NCBI GenBank assembly: GCA_004173455.1
Contig: SECL01000017.1
Location: 1 to 62,640 of the forward strand
Length of the DNA: 62,640 nucleotides
Reading direction: 5' to 3'
DNA from: Moraxellaceae bacterium
Lineage (GTDB): Bacteria > Pseudomonadota > Gammaproteobacteria > Pseudomonadales > Moraxellaceae
Below, piece after piece: positions 7,381-16,386 of the stretch (within the stretch, counting starts at the first letter, position 1; the number at the start of each line of letters is the position of its first letter). A program made the position numbers and the translations under genes. The notes under the pieces were generated by a model that was not told where the DNA came from, did no database searches, and was given only the letters and a program-made list of their open reading frames with translations.

Positions 7381-8244
7381 ATGAGCATTCGCCATTTTGA
7401 CGTATTGCCCAAGCCATACAAGGCTTATGGTAAAGTGATTTTATCGCTGATCAAAAAGCCCAAGGTTAAAACCAAGACCTTGCCTCAGGCGGAATATATT
7501 GTTGATCGCCTGAATATTGATGAAAAACACTTAAAAGCCTATAACGACATTTGCACATTTAAAAATGACGGCACAGTGCCTGCCATGTATCTGGCTGTAC
7601 TGGCGCAATCGCTGCAAATGAGCATGATGACTGAAGAACCATTTCCGTTTGCATTGCTGGGCATGGTGCATATCCGTAATGTAGTGCGCCAGACCCGCAA
7701 GATCAAGGCGGATGAAGTATTGAGCTTGTCATGCAAATTTGGTGAGTTACGGCCACATGATAAAGGCCAGCAGTTTGATTTTTTGACTTCTGCCAGCGTC
7801 AATGGGGAAGAAGTGTACAGTGGTGTGACCACTTATCTGGTACGCAGCAAAATGGCCGAATCGAAAGACAAGGCACCTAAAGCAGAAAGCGACAAACCGG
7901 TATACCCAGATTCCGAGCAGTGGAGTATCCCTGAAAATATTGGCCGCCGTTATGCTGCGATTTCGGGTGATGTCAATTTGATTCATATTCATGAGTATAC
8001 CGCCAAGGCTTTTGGCTTTAAGCGTGCGATTGCGCATGGCATGTGGACCAAGGCGCGTTCACTGGCTGCACTAGGCGATTTGCCCGATGCCTATGAAGCC
8101 GATGTGCAGTTTAAGCTGCCAGTATTTATTCCGACCAAGGTTACTTTGCAAAGTTTGAAGGATTCCAGTTTAGCGATTCAATTTGAGCTGAATGATGCCA
8201 AAGACAGTAAGCCGCATTTAAGTGGTCAGGTCATTGCGCAATAA
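7381..8244 (+). CDS. MaoC-family (R)-hydratase/dehydratase
   Basis: MaoC enzymes hydrate enoyl thioesters to (R)-3-hydroxyacyl thioesters or the reverse. The hydratase-2 signature appears in the C-terminal half as YAAISGDVNLIHIHEYTAKA, giving the catalytic Asp and His; Leu stands where the motif usually has Pro (DxNPIH). The following GFKRAIAHGMWTKAR is also typical. At 287 residues it holds two hot-dog folds, the first without catalytic residues. With the FabG4-like reductase and the thiolase it forms a module resembling the mycobacterial FabG4/HtdX/FadA2 set. GAGG lies 8 bases before the ATG. The specific substrate is unknown. Confidence 0.85.
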   Translation: MSIRHFDVLPKPYKAYGKVILSLIKKPKVKTKTLPQAEYIVDRLNIDEKHLKAYNDICTFKNDGTVPAMYLAVLAQSLQMSMMTEEPFPFALLGMVHIRNVVRQTRKIKADEVLSLSCKFGELRPHDKGQQFDFLTSASVNGEEVYSGVTTYLVRSKMAESKDKAPKAESDKPVYPDSEQWSIPENIGRRYAAISGDVNLIHIHEYTAKAFGFKRAIAHGMWTKARSLAALGDLPDAYEADVQFKLPVFIPTKVTLQSLKDSSLAIQFELNDAKDSKPHLSGQVIAQ

Positions 8245-8291
8245 GGGCATATAACAGATTAAATCGCTTTATTTAGCAAACTGTTTAGCCT

Positions 8292-8322
8292 GCCTCTGCA
8301 TGACCAATGCGGGGGCTTTTTT
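8292..8322 (+). terminator. Rho-independent terminator after maoC-like gene
   Basis: GCCTCTGCAT (8292-8301) pairs with ATGCGGGGGC (8307-8316) with two G·T pairs around GACCA, followed by TTTTTT. Confidence 0.85.
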
Positions 8323-8437
8323 ATAACGAGCATGATGGGTTTTTGCGCAGCCTGTAAGCTATTTTTTAAAAGCGATTCAATTTAAAAGTGGATTAGGCTA
8401 TAACTAAACTCTTTGCCCTACACAGACAGGATGTGAC

Positions 8438-9727
8438 ATGCAATTCCCATTTTGGCCCAAAGCGAGCAATGTTCAGCTTCATGGCAGTTATGATGATTCC
8501 TTTACACCATTGATTCAGGCTTTCAAACAGATTCAGCCGCAACAGCAAAATGGCAGTTCAACGGGAGGTTCTGCGCTGGCAGTGTATTTTCAGGGCAAAA
8601 AAGTGGTGGACGTCTGGGCAGGTGCCATGAAACAGGACACCCCATGGCAGCAAGACAGCATGGCCTTGAGTTTTTCAACTGGCAAGGCCGCATTGGCAAC
8701 GCTAGTACATCGGCTGGCTGATCAGGGGTGGCTGGATTATGACCAGAACATTGCGCATTACTGGCCGGAATTTGCCAAAAACGGCAAAACTGACATGACG
8801 CTGCGGCACGTATTAGCCCATCAATCTGGCTTGTTTGATATCCGTCAAAATATTCAATCAGCGGTACAAATGCTGGATTGGCATGAGATGTTAAAGGCCT
8901 ATGAAAACGCCACGCCACGCTTTGAACCAGGCACAAAAGTCGCCTATCAGGCCTTGAGTTTTGGCTGGCTACTGGGTGGTGTGATTGAAAAAGTGACAGG
9001 TCAGTCGGTGTGTGAGGTTTTTCAAAACCAACTGGTGACACCACTGGGTCTGGATGGCGCGTATTTTGGTGTGCCGAGCAGCGAGCTGGATAGGGTAGCG
9101 CGGCCTATTGTGGCAATTAAACCTCAGCAACCTGAGGACAACCAGAAAACCAAACCAGCTACTCAAAAAATTCTGTTACCCAATGGACGGCGGCCTTTAA
9201 CCTTGCAGGAAAAAATGATCCGGCTAACTGGCCTTGATCCGTATGAAGCCGAAGATGCCTTAATGCCCAAGGGGATTAGCCGGTTTAGCTTTTTTACCGA
9301 TCGGGTGTTGCAGGCCTGTATTCCGGCTGCCAATGGAGTATTTACCGCGCGGTCACTGGCAAAAATGTATGCCATGCTGGCTAACCATGGTGAGATTGAT
9401 GGGCAGCAATATTTGTCACCAGAACGCGTACGTTTATTAAGCCAGATTCAAAATACCCAGCGCGACCGGATTATGTCGATTCCCATGAACTGGCGACTGG
9501 GCTATCACCGGATATTAAGTCTGGGCAAACGAGTACCGGAAGGTTTTGGCCATATTGGTTACAATGGCTCTGGGGCATGGTGCGATCCGTCACGTGGTTT
9601 GAGTTTTGCCTATGTGCATAATTTTGCAGGCAGCAGCATTACCGGTGATCCGCGTTTATGGTGGCTAACCCAGACCGCGCTACAAAATGCTGATTTACAA
9701 CTCACCGGTAAAAAAGGCTGGTTTTGA
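8438..9727 (+). CDS. Serine hydrolase, beta-lactamase / family VIII esterase (EstB-like)
   Basis: These class-C-beta-lactamase-fold enzymes are mostly esterases. The nucleophile motif SxxK is S80-T-G-K83 in LSFSTGKAALATL. The Tyr motif is in KVAYQALSFGWLLGG, and the KTG-equivalent region is GHIGYNGSGAWCDPSRGLSF. No signal peptide is visible, so it is probably cytoplasmic, unlike a true resistance beta-lactamase. The 429 residues fit the EstB group. Its own start follows GACAGGATGTG; it is separated from the maoC-like gene by a terminator. A role in lipid or ester turnover fits the neighbourhood, but the substrate cannot be read from sequence. Confidence 0.87.
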   Translation: MQFPFWPKASNVQLHGSYDDSFTPLIQAFKQIQPQQQNGSSTGGSALAVYFQGKKVVDVWAGAMKQDTPWQQDSMALSFSTGKAALATLVHRLADQGWLDYDQNIAHYWPEFAKNGKTDMTLRHVLAHQSGLFDIRQNIQSAVQMLDWHEMLKAYENATPRFEPGTKVAYQALSFGWLLGGVIEKVTGQSVCEVFQNQLVTPLGLDGAYFGVPSSELDRVARPIVAIKPQQPEDNQKTKPATQKILLPNGRRPLTLQEKMIRLTGLDPYEAEDALMPKGISRFSFFTDRVLQACIPAANGVFTARSLAKMYAMLANHGEIDGQQYLSPERVRLLSQIQNTQRDRIMSIPMNWRLGYHRILSLGKRVPEGFGHIGYNGSGAWCDPSRGLSFAYVHNFAGSSITGDPRLWWLTQTALQNADLQLTGKKGWF

Positions 9728-9774
9728 GATATGGGTATCGCGCTGCAAGGTCTTAAAATAGGGAGTGGGATGAC

Positions 9775-12066
9775 TCAGGAGTTTTTCAGGGGAGATGAGT
9801 CTTCTGCTACAGGCACTGCATGATGGGTGCGCAGTAATGTGGCAAATTCTTCGGGCAGGATAGCCTTACTAAAGTAATAACCCTGCATCTGGTCACAGTC
9901 GTTTTGACGCAGAAATTCTTCCTGTTCCTCGGTTTCTACCCCCTCAGCAATGACGGTCATACACAACGTCTTGCCCATCGCAATGATTGCTTCGGTAATG
10001 GCCTTGTCACTTGCATTGGTGGCAACTTCCCGAATAAAGGAACGGTCAACCTTTAAGGTATCAATCGGGAAATTTTTGAGCTGAGCCAGTGAAGAATAGC
10101 CAGTCCCAAAGTCATCAATCGCCAGTCGCACGCCCATGTTTTTGATGGCGGCCAGCAGGGTAATAGCTTTGGCTGGATCACGCATGACCAGTCCCTCGGT
10201 AATTTCTAGCTCAAGCAATCTTGGATCCATGCCGGTTTCTTCAAGAATCGTGGCAAGGTCAAGGAGCAGGTGATCATCGTTAAACTGGCGTACCGAGAGA
10301 TTGACTGCCATGCACACTGGGGGCAATCCTGCATGTTGCCACGCCATATTTTGCATGCAAGCTATCCGCAATACCCATTTGCCAATCGGCACAATCAGTC
10401 CGGTTTCCTCAGCCACTGGAATAAACTGAGCGGGAGAAACGGCACCTAGTTCCGGATTTTGCCAACGTAACAAAGCTTCTACCCCAGAAATAGCACCAGA
10501 ACTTAGGTCGCGTTTGGGTTGATAAAGTACAGTAAATTCATTACGTTCCAGTGCTTGCCGCAGATTGCTTTCCAGTGCCATACGCTCCAGTGCATAAGAG
10601 CGAACTTGGGCAGAAAAAAACTGATAGTTATTTTTGCCTGCTTCTTTGGCGGCATACATGGCAATATCAGCATGTTTGATCAGCGTATCTGCATCCTGAC
10701 CATCATCAGGAAAGATGGCAATACCCACACTTACCGTCACACGGCATTCTTGCGCTTGCAGCAAAAAAGGCGCAATGGCAGCGTCTACAAGTTTGCGGGC
10801 AATAAGAGAAATTTCCTTTTTTTCATGTACTTGTGGGATTAGTACCACAAATTCATCACCGCCTAGCCGCGCGACAATATCGCTGGCGCGTAGCGTTTGC
10901 CTGAACCGGTTGGAAATTTCACGCAGTAATTCATCACCTGCCTCATGACCCAGCATGTCGTTAATGAATTTAAAACGGTCAAGATCAATAAAAAGTACCG
11001 CAAAGCTTCCGCCATAACGCAATGCCGATTGAACAGCCATACTGAGCATCTGATTGTACATCACCCGATTAGGCAGTCCGGTCAAGCTATCGTGGGTTGC
11101 CAGATGTTCAATGCGTGCATCGGCGCGTTTTTGCTCCGAAATATCGCGTGCAATACCACGGTATCCCTGCAATATACCCTCATTGTCAACCATAGGTTCG
11201 CCGCTAACGCTAATGTACAGGTCATGATTGTGAGGCATATCAAAATGCAACACCAGATCACGAAAAGACTGCCGCGCGGCAACTTTTGCTTTATGTGCTT
11301 CCCAACCGCCGTGTGCCTTGACTGTAATACCTGATTCAAACAAACGCTTGCCCAATAGCAACTCGGGCGGTAAATCCTTGCTGGCACGACCACTCTCAAA
11401 GCGAGTCAAGCGAAAGTTGGCATCTTGCTCCCAATACCAATCTGAGGATAGATCGGTGAGTGCCCGAAAGCGGCTTTCGCTTTCCTTGAGCGTATTGTTG
11501 GTTGCTATGAGACGTGAGCGTAAGAAATCCAGATAGATACTGCCAAAAATGAAACGTCCAATGCTGATAACCAGCGCGACATACAATAATACTTTGATGG
11601 CCAGTGATGATATTGGAAAAGTAAAGCTGGTCACACAGAGCATAAAAACAGCCAGCCCCACCGTGAATGTCATAAACAAAATAATAAACTGGCGCACATT
11701 GAGCAGAAACAAGCCATAAGCAGCGGTTTCAATAATCCGGATTAAAAATAAAAAGCTGAGTGTGGGTAACAGCAGTAAACCCATAAACTGTGCTGCCGCC
11801 ACCATGAGCAGGTGAGGTAGGGCGAGTGTGGGATCTTTATAGCGCTCACTCCAACCAGTTTTGTGCAAGCTATAAAAGACGGTACACGAAATAATGGCAA
11901 TGCCTGTATATAAAAACCAGAACCAGTGCGGAAGATTAGCCAATATCATGATGCCGCCGAGCAAACTAATCTCGAAAATCCAGTTAAGAATGACCAATTT
12001 GACTGCCTTGATTCGAAGGTCAAAGGCTTTTTGGTTTTTTGCCGTCCGCTGGCCCGTTATACTCAT
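9775..12066 (-). CDS. Membrane GGDEF/EAL cyclic-di-GMP protein with PAS domain
   Basis: This 763-residue regulator has about six membrane helices in residues 25-185, then a PAS domain (about 195-320, starting SESRFRALTDLSSDWYWEQD). A GGDEF domain follows, with intact GGDEF at 402-406 and the inhibitory site RASD five residues before it. An EAL domain covers about 505-750 with VEALLRW, DDFGTGYSSLAQL, KVDRSFI and AEGVETEEQ all intact. Both diguanylate cyclase and phosphodiesterase activities are therefore possible; such hybrids often act mainly as phosphodiesterases with GTP stimulating. It is convergent with the esterase gene and divergent from creB. The signal sensed by the membrane part is unknown. 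Confidence 0.93.
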   Translation of the reverse strand: MSITGQRTAKNQKAFDLRIKAVKLVILNWIFEISLLGGIMILANLPHWFWFLYTGIAIISCTVFYSLHKTGWSERYKDPTLALPHLLMVAAAQFMGLLLLPTLSFLFLIRIIETAAYGLFLLNVRQFIILFMTFTVGLAVFMLCVTSFTFPISSLAIKVLLYVALVISIGRFIFGSIYLDFLRSRLIATNNTLKESESRFRALTDLSSDWYWEQDANFRLTRFESGRASKDLPPELLLGKRLFESGITVKAHGGWEAHKAKVAARQSFRDLVLHFDMPHNHDLYISVSGEPMVDNEGILQGYRGIARDISEQKRADARIEHLATHDSLTGLPNRVMYNQMLSMAVQSALRYGGSFAVLFIDLDRFKFINDMLGHEAGDELLREISNRFRQTLRASDIVARLGGDEFVVLIPQVHEKKEISLIARKLVDAAIAPFLLQAQECRVTVSVGIAIFPDDGQDADTLIKHADIAMYAAKEAGKNNYQFFSAQVRSYALERMALESNLRQALERNEFTVLYQPKRDLSSGAISGVEALLRWQNPELGAVSPAQFIPVAEETGLIVPIGKWVLRIACMQNMAWQHAGLPPVCMAVNLSVRQFNDDHLLLDLATILEETGMDPRLLELEITEGLVMRDPAKAITLLAAIKNMGVRLAIDDFGTGYSSLAQLKNFPIDTLKVDRSFIREVATNASDKAITEAIIAMGKTLCMTVIAEGVETEEQEEFLRQNDCDQMQGYYFSKAILPEEFATLLRTHHAVPVAEDSSPLKNS

Positions 12067-12547
12067 TTGATGCTTCCATGATTTATTGCGTTTTTCTGGT
12101 CATGGGCAAGCCTTGACGGCTGGAACCATTGAATAAAGTATTCTCAAAATCCGGCCAGTATGTGCAAAACCAGCCCTTAATTTTATCTTTCAATGTGACG
12201 TATCTATCCGTCATATCACTACTTTGTTAAATTGAACCATACAAATAAAGTAATATTTCGTCAATGCCAATCTGGCGTGTTGTACATCACAGTCAGATAC
12301 TTGATCAGATGATTTCTATAATCTATGGATTAACTGCTAGTGTGACAACTGAAATCATATTTTTATGCGGAACGTGGAATAATGATTTGGCCTTTTTTGT
12401 TTTGCTGAATATAAGTGTGGTTATAAGAACAGCTGCTAATCTTAAACCAGTAGCATATTGATGGTAAACGGCTAAGAATAAAAAGTTGTTATCAGCAAAT
12501 AGGCAGCGTTTAAAAGCAATAATGAAACAACAATATGGGAAATAGCA
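12067..12547. other. Intergenic region between GGDEF/EAL gene and creB
   Basis: This 481-bp AT-rich region holds divergent promoters. TATAAT occurs at about 12316-12321 but no good -35 box sits at the right distance. No cre tag (TTCACN6TTCAC) is present before creB, and I see no gene or hairpin worth calling. Confidence 0.5.
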
Positions 12548-13288
12548 GTGCAAATAAATATGCAAAAAATGATTTTGTTGATAGAGGACGAAGCGGCGAT
12601 TGCAGAACCGCTACAGTATGCCTTAAAGCGCGAAAACTGGCAGGTACTCTGGTTTATGACCGCAACGGAAGGCTTAAGTGTGCTTGACCGCCAATCATTT
12701 GATTTTATTATTTTGGATGTGGGCTTGCCGGACATGGATGGTTTTGAGTTGTGCCGCAAAATTCGCCAGCATTGGCAAACACCGTTACTTTTTCTGACTG
12801 CACGTAATGATGAAATAGAACGTATTATTGGTATTGAAATTGGCGCGGATGATTACTGTGGCAAGCCTTTTAGCCCCCGCGAAATTATCTCAAGAATAAA
12901 AGCAATCTGGCGGCGTATGCAGCTTAGTTCTGAAAATCGACAGGAAGCTCATCAGGTTATACAAATTCCGCAACCCGAAAAATCAGAACACATCATTGCG
13001 TTTGATCATTGGCATGCCGATTTAAATCGCTACCAGATTAAATATTATCATCAATTATTACAGCTCACTCGTTATGAATCGGGTCTGCTACTATTTTTAC
13101 TTAAGCACCCTGAGCAGGTGTTTAGCCGCATGCAACTGATGCAGCAGGTCTGGGAGCATCCCGATCACAGTCTGGAGCGTACAGTGGATACGCATATCAA
13201 GTCGTTAAGGCAAAAGTTGAAGCTAGTGAGCGAGGATGATCCTATCATTACCCATCGTGGACTAGGCTATAGCCTGAAGCGTCACTGA
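12548..13288 (+). CDS. creB: Response regulator CreB
   Basis: CreB is the DNA-binding partner of the sensor CreC in the carbon-source/cell-wall responsive CreBC system. The receiver domain (about 8-122) shows IEDEA, the phosphoacceptor D57 in IILDVGLPDMDG, LTARND and the conserved Lys in GKPFSPRE. A winged-helix OmpR-type domain follows (about 150-245, ending VDTHIKSLRQKLK and HRGLGYSLKRH). The frame opens with GTG at 12548; ATG at 12560 (MQKMILLIEDE) is an alternative. creC starts 2 bases after its stop, so the two are co-translated. Downstream creD carries matching cre tags, which supports the naming. Confidence 0.88.
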   Translation: MQINMQKMILLIEDEAAIAEPLQYALKRENWQVLWFMTATEGLSVLDRQSFDFIILDVGLPDMDGFELCRKIRQHWQTPLLFLTARNDEIERIIGIEIGADDYCGKPFSPREIISRIKAIWRRMQLSSENRQEAHQVIQIPQPEKSEHIIAFDHWHADLNRYQIKYYHQLLQLTRYESGLLLFLLKHPEQVFSRMQLMQQVWEHPDHSLERTVDTHIKSLRQKLKLVSEDDPIITHRGLGYSLKRH

Positions 13289-13290
13289 GC

Positions 13291-14712
13291 ATGTCAATTT
13301 TTGTCCGTATCTGGTTTGGCTTTAGTCTGGTATTGCTGATCGGTAGTTTTTTTATTCTTAGCAGTTTGCAACAGCAGATCAAGCCCAATATCCGGCAAGT
13401 TGTGGAAGATACGCTGGCCGACAATGCCAATATTATTGCGACACTGGTGGCCGATGACATTGTGAATGGTATGGTGCAAACGCCAGAGTTTGACCAGAAG
13501 ATGCAAGTCACTTTAAGCCGTGAGCTAAATGCCAAAATCTGGGACATGCAAAAAAATGAGATTCACCAAAGTTTATACATCACTGATCAGCGTGGCCGCG
13601 TTATTTATGATTCCACCGGACAATACACTGGACAGGATTTTTCGCGCTGGAATGATATCTACCTTACCTTAAAAGGTCAGTATGGGGTGCGTTCAACCCG
13701 CACTGATCCAACTGATGAAAATAGCTCTACCATGTATGTGGCCGCACCAGTGATTTATCAACACCATTTGATTGGGGTGGTAAGTCTTGGCAAAAAAGGT
13801 CAATCGGTACAAGCTTATATTGAAGCAGCGCAGCGCCAGATGCTGATTAAAGCCAGTATTGTGGTGATTTTTTCTCTACTCTTATGTGGCTTTGTCGCAT
13901 GGTGGCTAAAACGTAGTATTGAAAAAGTACGCCAGTATGCCTTGGCACTGGCAGCTACTCGTAAAAAGCAGCCGTACTTTTATTCAGCGCGCGAGCTAAA
14001 TGATCTGGTACAAGCAATAGCCAGTATGCGACGGCAACTGGAAGACCGCGCCTATGTGGAACATTATGTGCATACCCTGACGCATGAACTAAAAAGTCCG
14101 TTAACCGCAATTCATGCCAGCGCTGAATTACTGGAAGATACCTTGCCAATTGATGACCAGCAGTATTTTGCCCGGCAAATCCAGCAACAAACCCATCGCT
14201 TGCAGGACTTGGTAGAGCGGCTATTGTTACTGGCCAAACTGGAAAAAAGTGATGAAGCATTTGAGCTACAACACGTTGATCTGGTTACGCTGATTCAGAA
14301 TCTACTGGCACAGCGCAAAGGCATTATTCAGCAAAGGCAGCTTGAGGTTCAAACCTGTTTTACGGGTTCTTGTCTGATGCAGGCGGAACCATTCTGGTTA
14401 GGGCAGGCGCTGGCTAATCTTCTGGATAATGCCATTTCTTTTACACCAGCAGGCAAGACCATAATAGTAAGGCTTGAACAATCAGCACAACATCTGGTTT
14501 TACAGGTGATTAATCAGGGGCCAGCCATTCCAGACTATGCTCTGAGTCATATTTTTGAGCGTTATTATTCCTTACCACGACCGGATACTGGCTTAAAGAA
14601 TACTGGTTTGGGTCTCACGCTGGTCAAGGAGGTACTGGATAAGCATCGGGCCAGTATTGAAATTAATAATTGGGCAGATGGTGTTGCCGTAAGTATTTAC
14701 TTTACTGCCTGA
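13291..14712 (+). CDS. creC: Sensor histidine kinase CreC
   Basis: CreC is an inner-membrane histidine kinase that phosphorylates CreB. An N-terminal membrane helix (about 5-24), a periplasmic sensor region (about 30-180) and a second helix (about 184-206) lead into the kinase. The phosphoaccepting H265 lies in HTLTHELKSPLTAIHA. ATP-binding boxes follow: LANLLDNAISF (N box) and NTGLGLTLVKEV (G box). The 473 residues match E. coli CreC (474). It follows creB directly and precedes creD by 150 bp, which contain the cre tags. Confidence 0.9.
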   Translation: MSIFVRIWFGFSLVLLIGSFFILSSLQQQIKPNIRQVVEDTLADNANIIATLVADDIVNGMVQTPEFDQKMQVTLSRELNAKIWDMQKNEIHQSLYITDQRGRVIYDSTGQYTGQDFSRWNDIYLTLKGQYGVRSTRTDPTDENSSTMYVAAPVIYQHHLIGVVSLGKKGQSVQAYIEAAQRQMLIKASIVVIFSLLLCGFVAWWLKRSIEKVRQYALALAATRKKQPYFYSARELNDLVQAIASMRRQLEDRAYVEHYVHTLTHELKSPLTAIHASAELLEDTLPIDDQQYFARQIQQQTHRLQDLVERLLLLAKLEKSDEAFELQHVDLVTLIQNLLAQRKGIIQQRQLEVQTCFTGSCLMQAEPFWLGQALANLLDNAISFTPAGKTIIVRLEQSAQHLVLQVINQGPAIPDYALSHIFERYYSLPRPDTGLKNTGLGLTLVKEVLDKHRASIEINNWADGVAVSIYFTA

Positions 14713-14759
14713 TAGGTTTGCAAGCTTATTTGAGTTTTGGGGTTGATTCAAAATTTGAC

Positions 14760-14808
14760 TTCATATTGAGTTCATCAAAAGTTCAATTATTTTTCACTTT
14801 AAGTTCAC
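14760..14808 (+). promoter_or_regulatory. Tandem cre tags (CreB-binding sites) upstream of creD
   Basis: The consensus CreB site TTCACNNNNNNTTCAC occurs exactly at 14793-14808 (TTCAC-TTTAAG-TTCAC). Counting further, TTCA begins at 14760, 14771, 14782, 14793 and 14804, that is, five TTCAN repeats spaced exactly 11 bp (T, T, A, C, C as fifth base). TTCAT-N6-TTCAT at 14760-14775 is thus a second, weaker tag. The array ends 56 bases before the creD start, so it lies at or upstream of the promoter, as expected for activation. Confidence 0.85.
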
Positions 14809-14864
14809 TAACAACACATGTGCATTTTTCACAATGCCTCTATCTTCAATGAGGAATATGAAAA

Positions 14865-16274
14865 ATGCGAAGTCTAGGTGCTAAATTTACCTTTATAGCC
14901 GGATTATGCTTTTGTTTTTTAATTGGCCTGTTCTTTGTTAAAAGTATTGTGCATGAGCGCCAACGCTATGCGCAGCAGGCGATTAATGAAATTGCACGAG
15001 ATAATTATGCTGCACAAACGGTAATGAGTCCGTTTATTGTGGTGCCCGTAAACCAGTTTATTTGCTCAGCCAAGGAAGCCCAAACCAAGACACAACAGCA
15101 ATGTACGAGCACTGTTTATCAAACCATTTATACCAGCCAGAGCCAATGGCAAAACCAGCTAAAAGTGGCCCAGAATTTTCGCAAGGGTATTTACCACGCC
15201 ACCAACTATGACAATAAAATCAGCATACAGGGACGCTTTAGCCCGGATAGCGCATTGCTAAAACCCATTGATGGTCAAGTGGTGCAATGGCACAAAGCAA
15301 GAATTTATCTGGCAGTTTCAGATTTGCGTGGCTTGGCACAGCAGCCAGTGATGACGCTTCAGGACAAGAAATACCAATTCAGTTTGCCAGAGGATAGTGA
15401 AACCTTGACTGGCCTGCCATTTGGCTATACAAGCTTTGCCATTGGTGATATGGCCAAAAATGCTGTGGATTTTAAACTGGATTTTAGCCTGTCCGGCCTG
15501 CAATCATTTCGGCTAATTCCCTTAGGCAAAAGTATCAATGCCACGCTACAAGCCAACTGGGCGCATCCGAATTTTTCTGGTGGTATTTCGCCACTTTCTA
15601 AAACTATTAGCCGACAATCCACCAGCGCGCAATGGAACAATACTTATGCACCCACCAGTAATTCCCGTTTGCTCAGCACGTGCCTGCAAACCCAGCAGGA
15701 TAACGACTGTGAAAAATTAAAAACCCTGCATGCTTACAGTGAGGAATCTGCTGCCTATGGCAAGCCGCAACAGCTACAGGGCTATGCTGAAAGCTTTAAC
15801 ATTCAGTTTTTTGAACCCACCAATGTCTATACACTGACTGATCGTACCTTAAAATATGCCTTGCTGTTTTTGCTGATTATTTTTGGCACTTTCTTTTTGT
15901 TTGAGGTGTTAAAGGGCTTACAGGTGCATCCGGTGCAGTATGCGCTGGTGGGTGCGGCGCAGGGCGTATTTTATTTACTGCTGCTGTCTTTTAGTGAGCA
16001 ATTTACCTTTGGCTGGGCTTATGTCGGTTCCAGCGCAGCCTGTATCCTGCTGATTAGCTGGTATGTCACCTATGTGCTTAAAAGCGTTGGTCGTGGTTTT
16101 AGTCTGGGTATTGTGCTGACCGCCATGTATGGCACCTTGTATATCCTGCTACGGTCACAACAACACACCCTAATGCTGGGGTCGGTCATGGTGTTTGCAC
16201 TCATTGCTGTGGTGATGTTTTTAACCCGGCATATCAACTGGTATCAGCTCAACCAGCCAAAAACTAAAGCTTAG
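14865..16274 (+). CDS. creD: Inner membrane protein CreD
   Basis: CreD is the main CreBC-regulated protein; it affects envelope stability, colicin tolerance and beta-lactam responses in enterobacteria, Pseudomonas and Stenotrophomonas. The 469 residues have an N-terminal helix (about 5-26), a large periplasmic region (about 30-320) and a block of about six helices at 328-460 (for example YALLFLLIIFGTFFLFEVLK). GAGG lies upstream of the ATG. The cre tags in its promoter region support the identity. Its biochemical activity is unknown. Confidence 0.92.
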   Translation: MRSLGAKFTFIAGLCFCFLIGLFFVKSIVHERQRYAQQAINEIARDNYAAQTVMSPFIVVPVNQFICSAKEAQTKTQQQCTSTVYQTIYTSQSQWQNQLKVAQNFRKGIYHATNYDNKISIQGRFSPDSALLKPIDGQVVQWHKARIYLAVSDLRGLAQQPVMTLQDKKYQFSLPEDSETLTGLPFGYTSFAIGDMAKNAVDFKLDFSLSGLQSFRLIPLGKSINATLQANWAHPNFSGGISPLSKTISRQSTSAQWNNTYAPTSNSRLLSTCLQTQQDNDCEKLKTLHAYSEESAAYGKPQQLQGYAESFNIQFFEPTNVYTLTDRTLKYALLFLLIIFGTFFLFEVLKGLQVHPVQYALVGAAQGVFYLLLLSFSEQFTFGWAYVGSSAACILLISWYVTYVLKSVGRGFSLGIVLTAMYGTLYILLRSQQHTLMLGSVMVFALIAVVMFLTRHINWYQLNQPKTKA

Positions 16275-16308
16275 ATTTTTCAGTGGAAAATAACATTTTT
16301 AGTCATGC

Positions 16309-16329
16309 AACTGCCTGTCATGGGCAGTT
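16309..16329 (+). terminator. Weak hairpin after creD
   Basis: AACTGCC (16309-16315) pairs with GGCAGTT (16323-16329). There is no long T run, so termination would be inefficient. Confidence 0.4.
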
Positions 16330-16386
16330 TGCACATGCATTCAAACCTAAAAAGCAAATATTGAAACCAGTAACGGAATTTAAGCC

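Noticed and set aside
8438-9727. True class C beta-lactamase (antibiotic resistance gene)
   Set aside because: There is no signal peptide, and the motif set and length match the EstB/family VIII esterase group.
12316-12321. TATAAT as a promoter for creB
   Set aside because: No acceptable -35 box lies 16-18 bp upstream and it is over 220 bp from the start; left unassigned.
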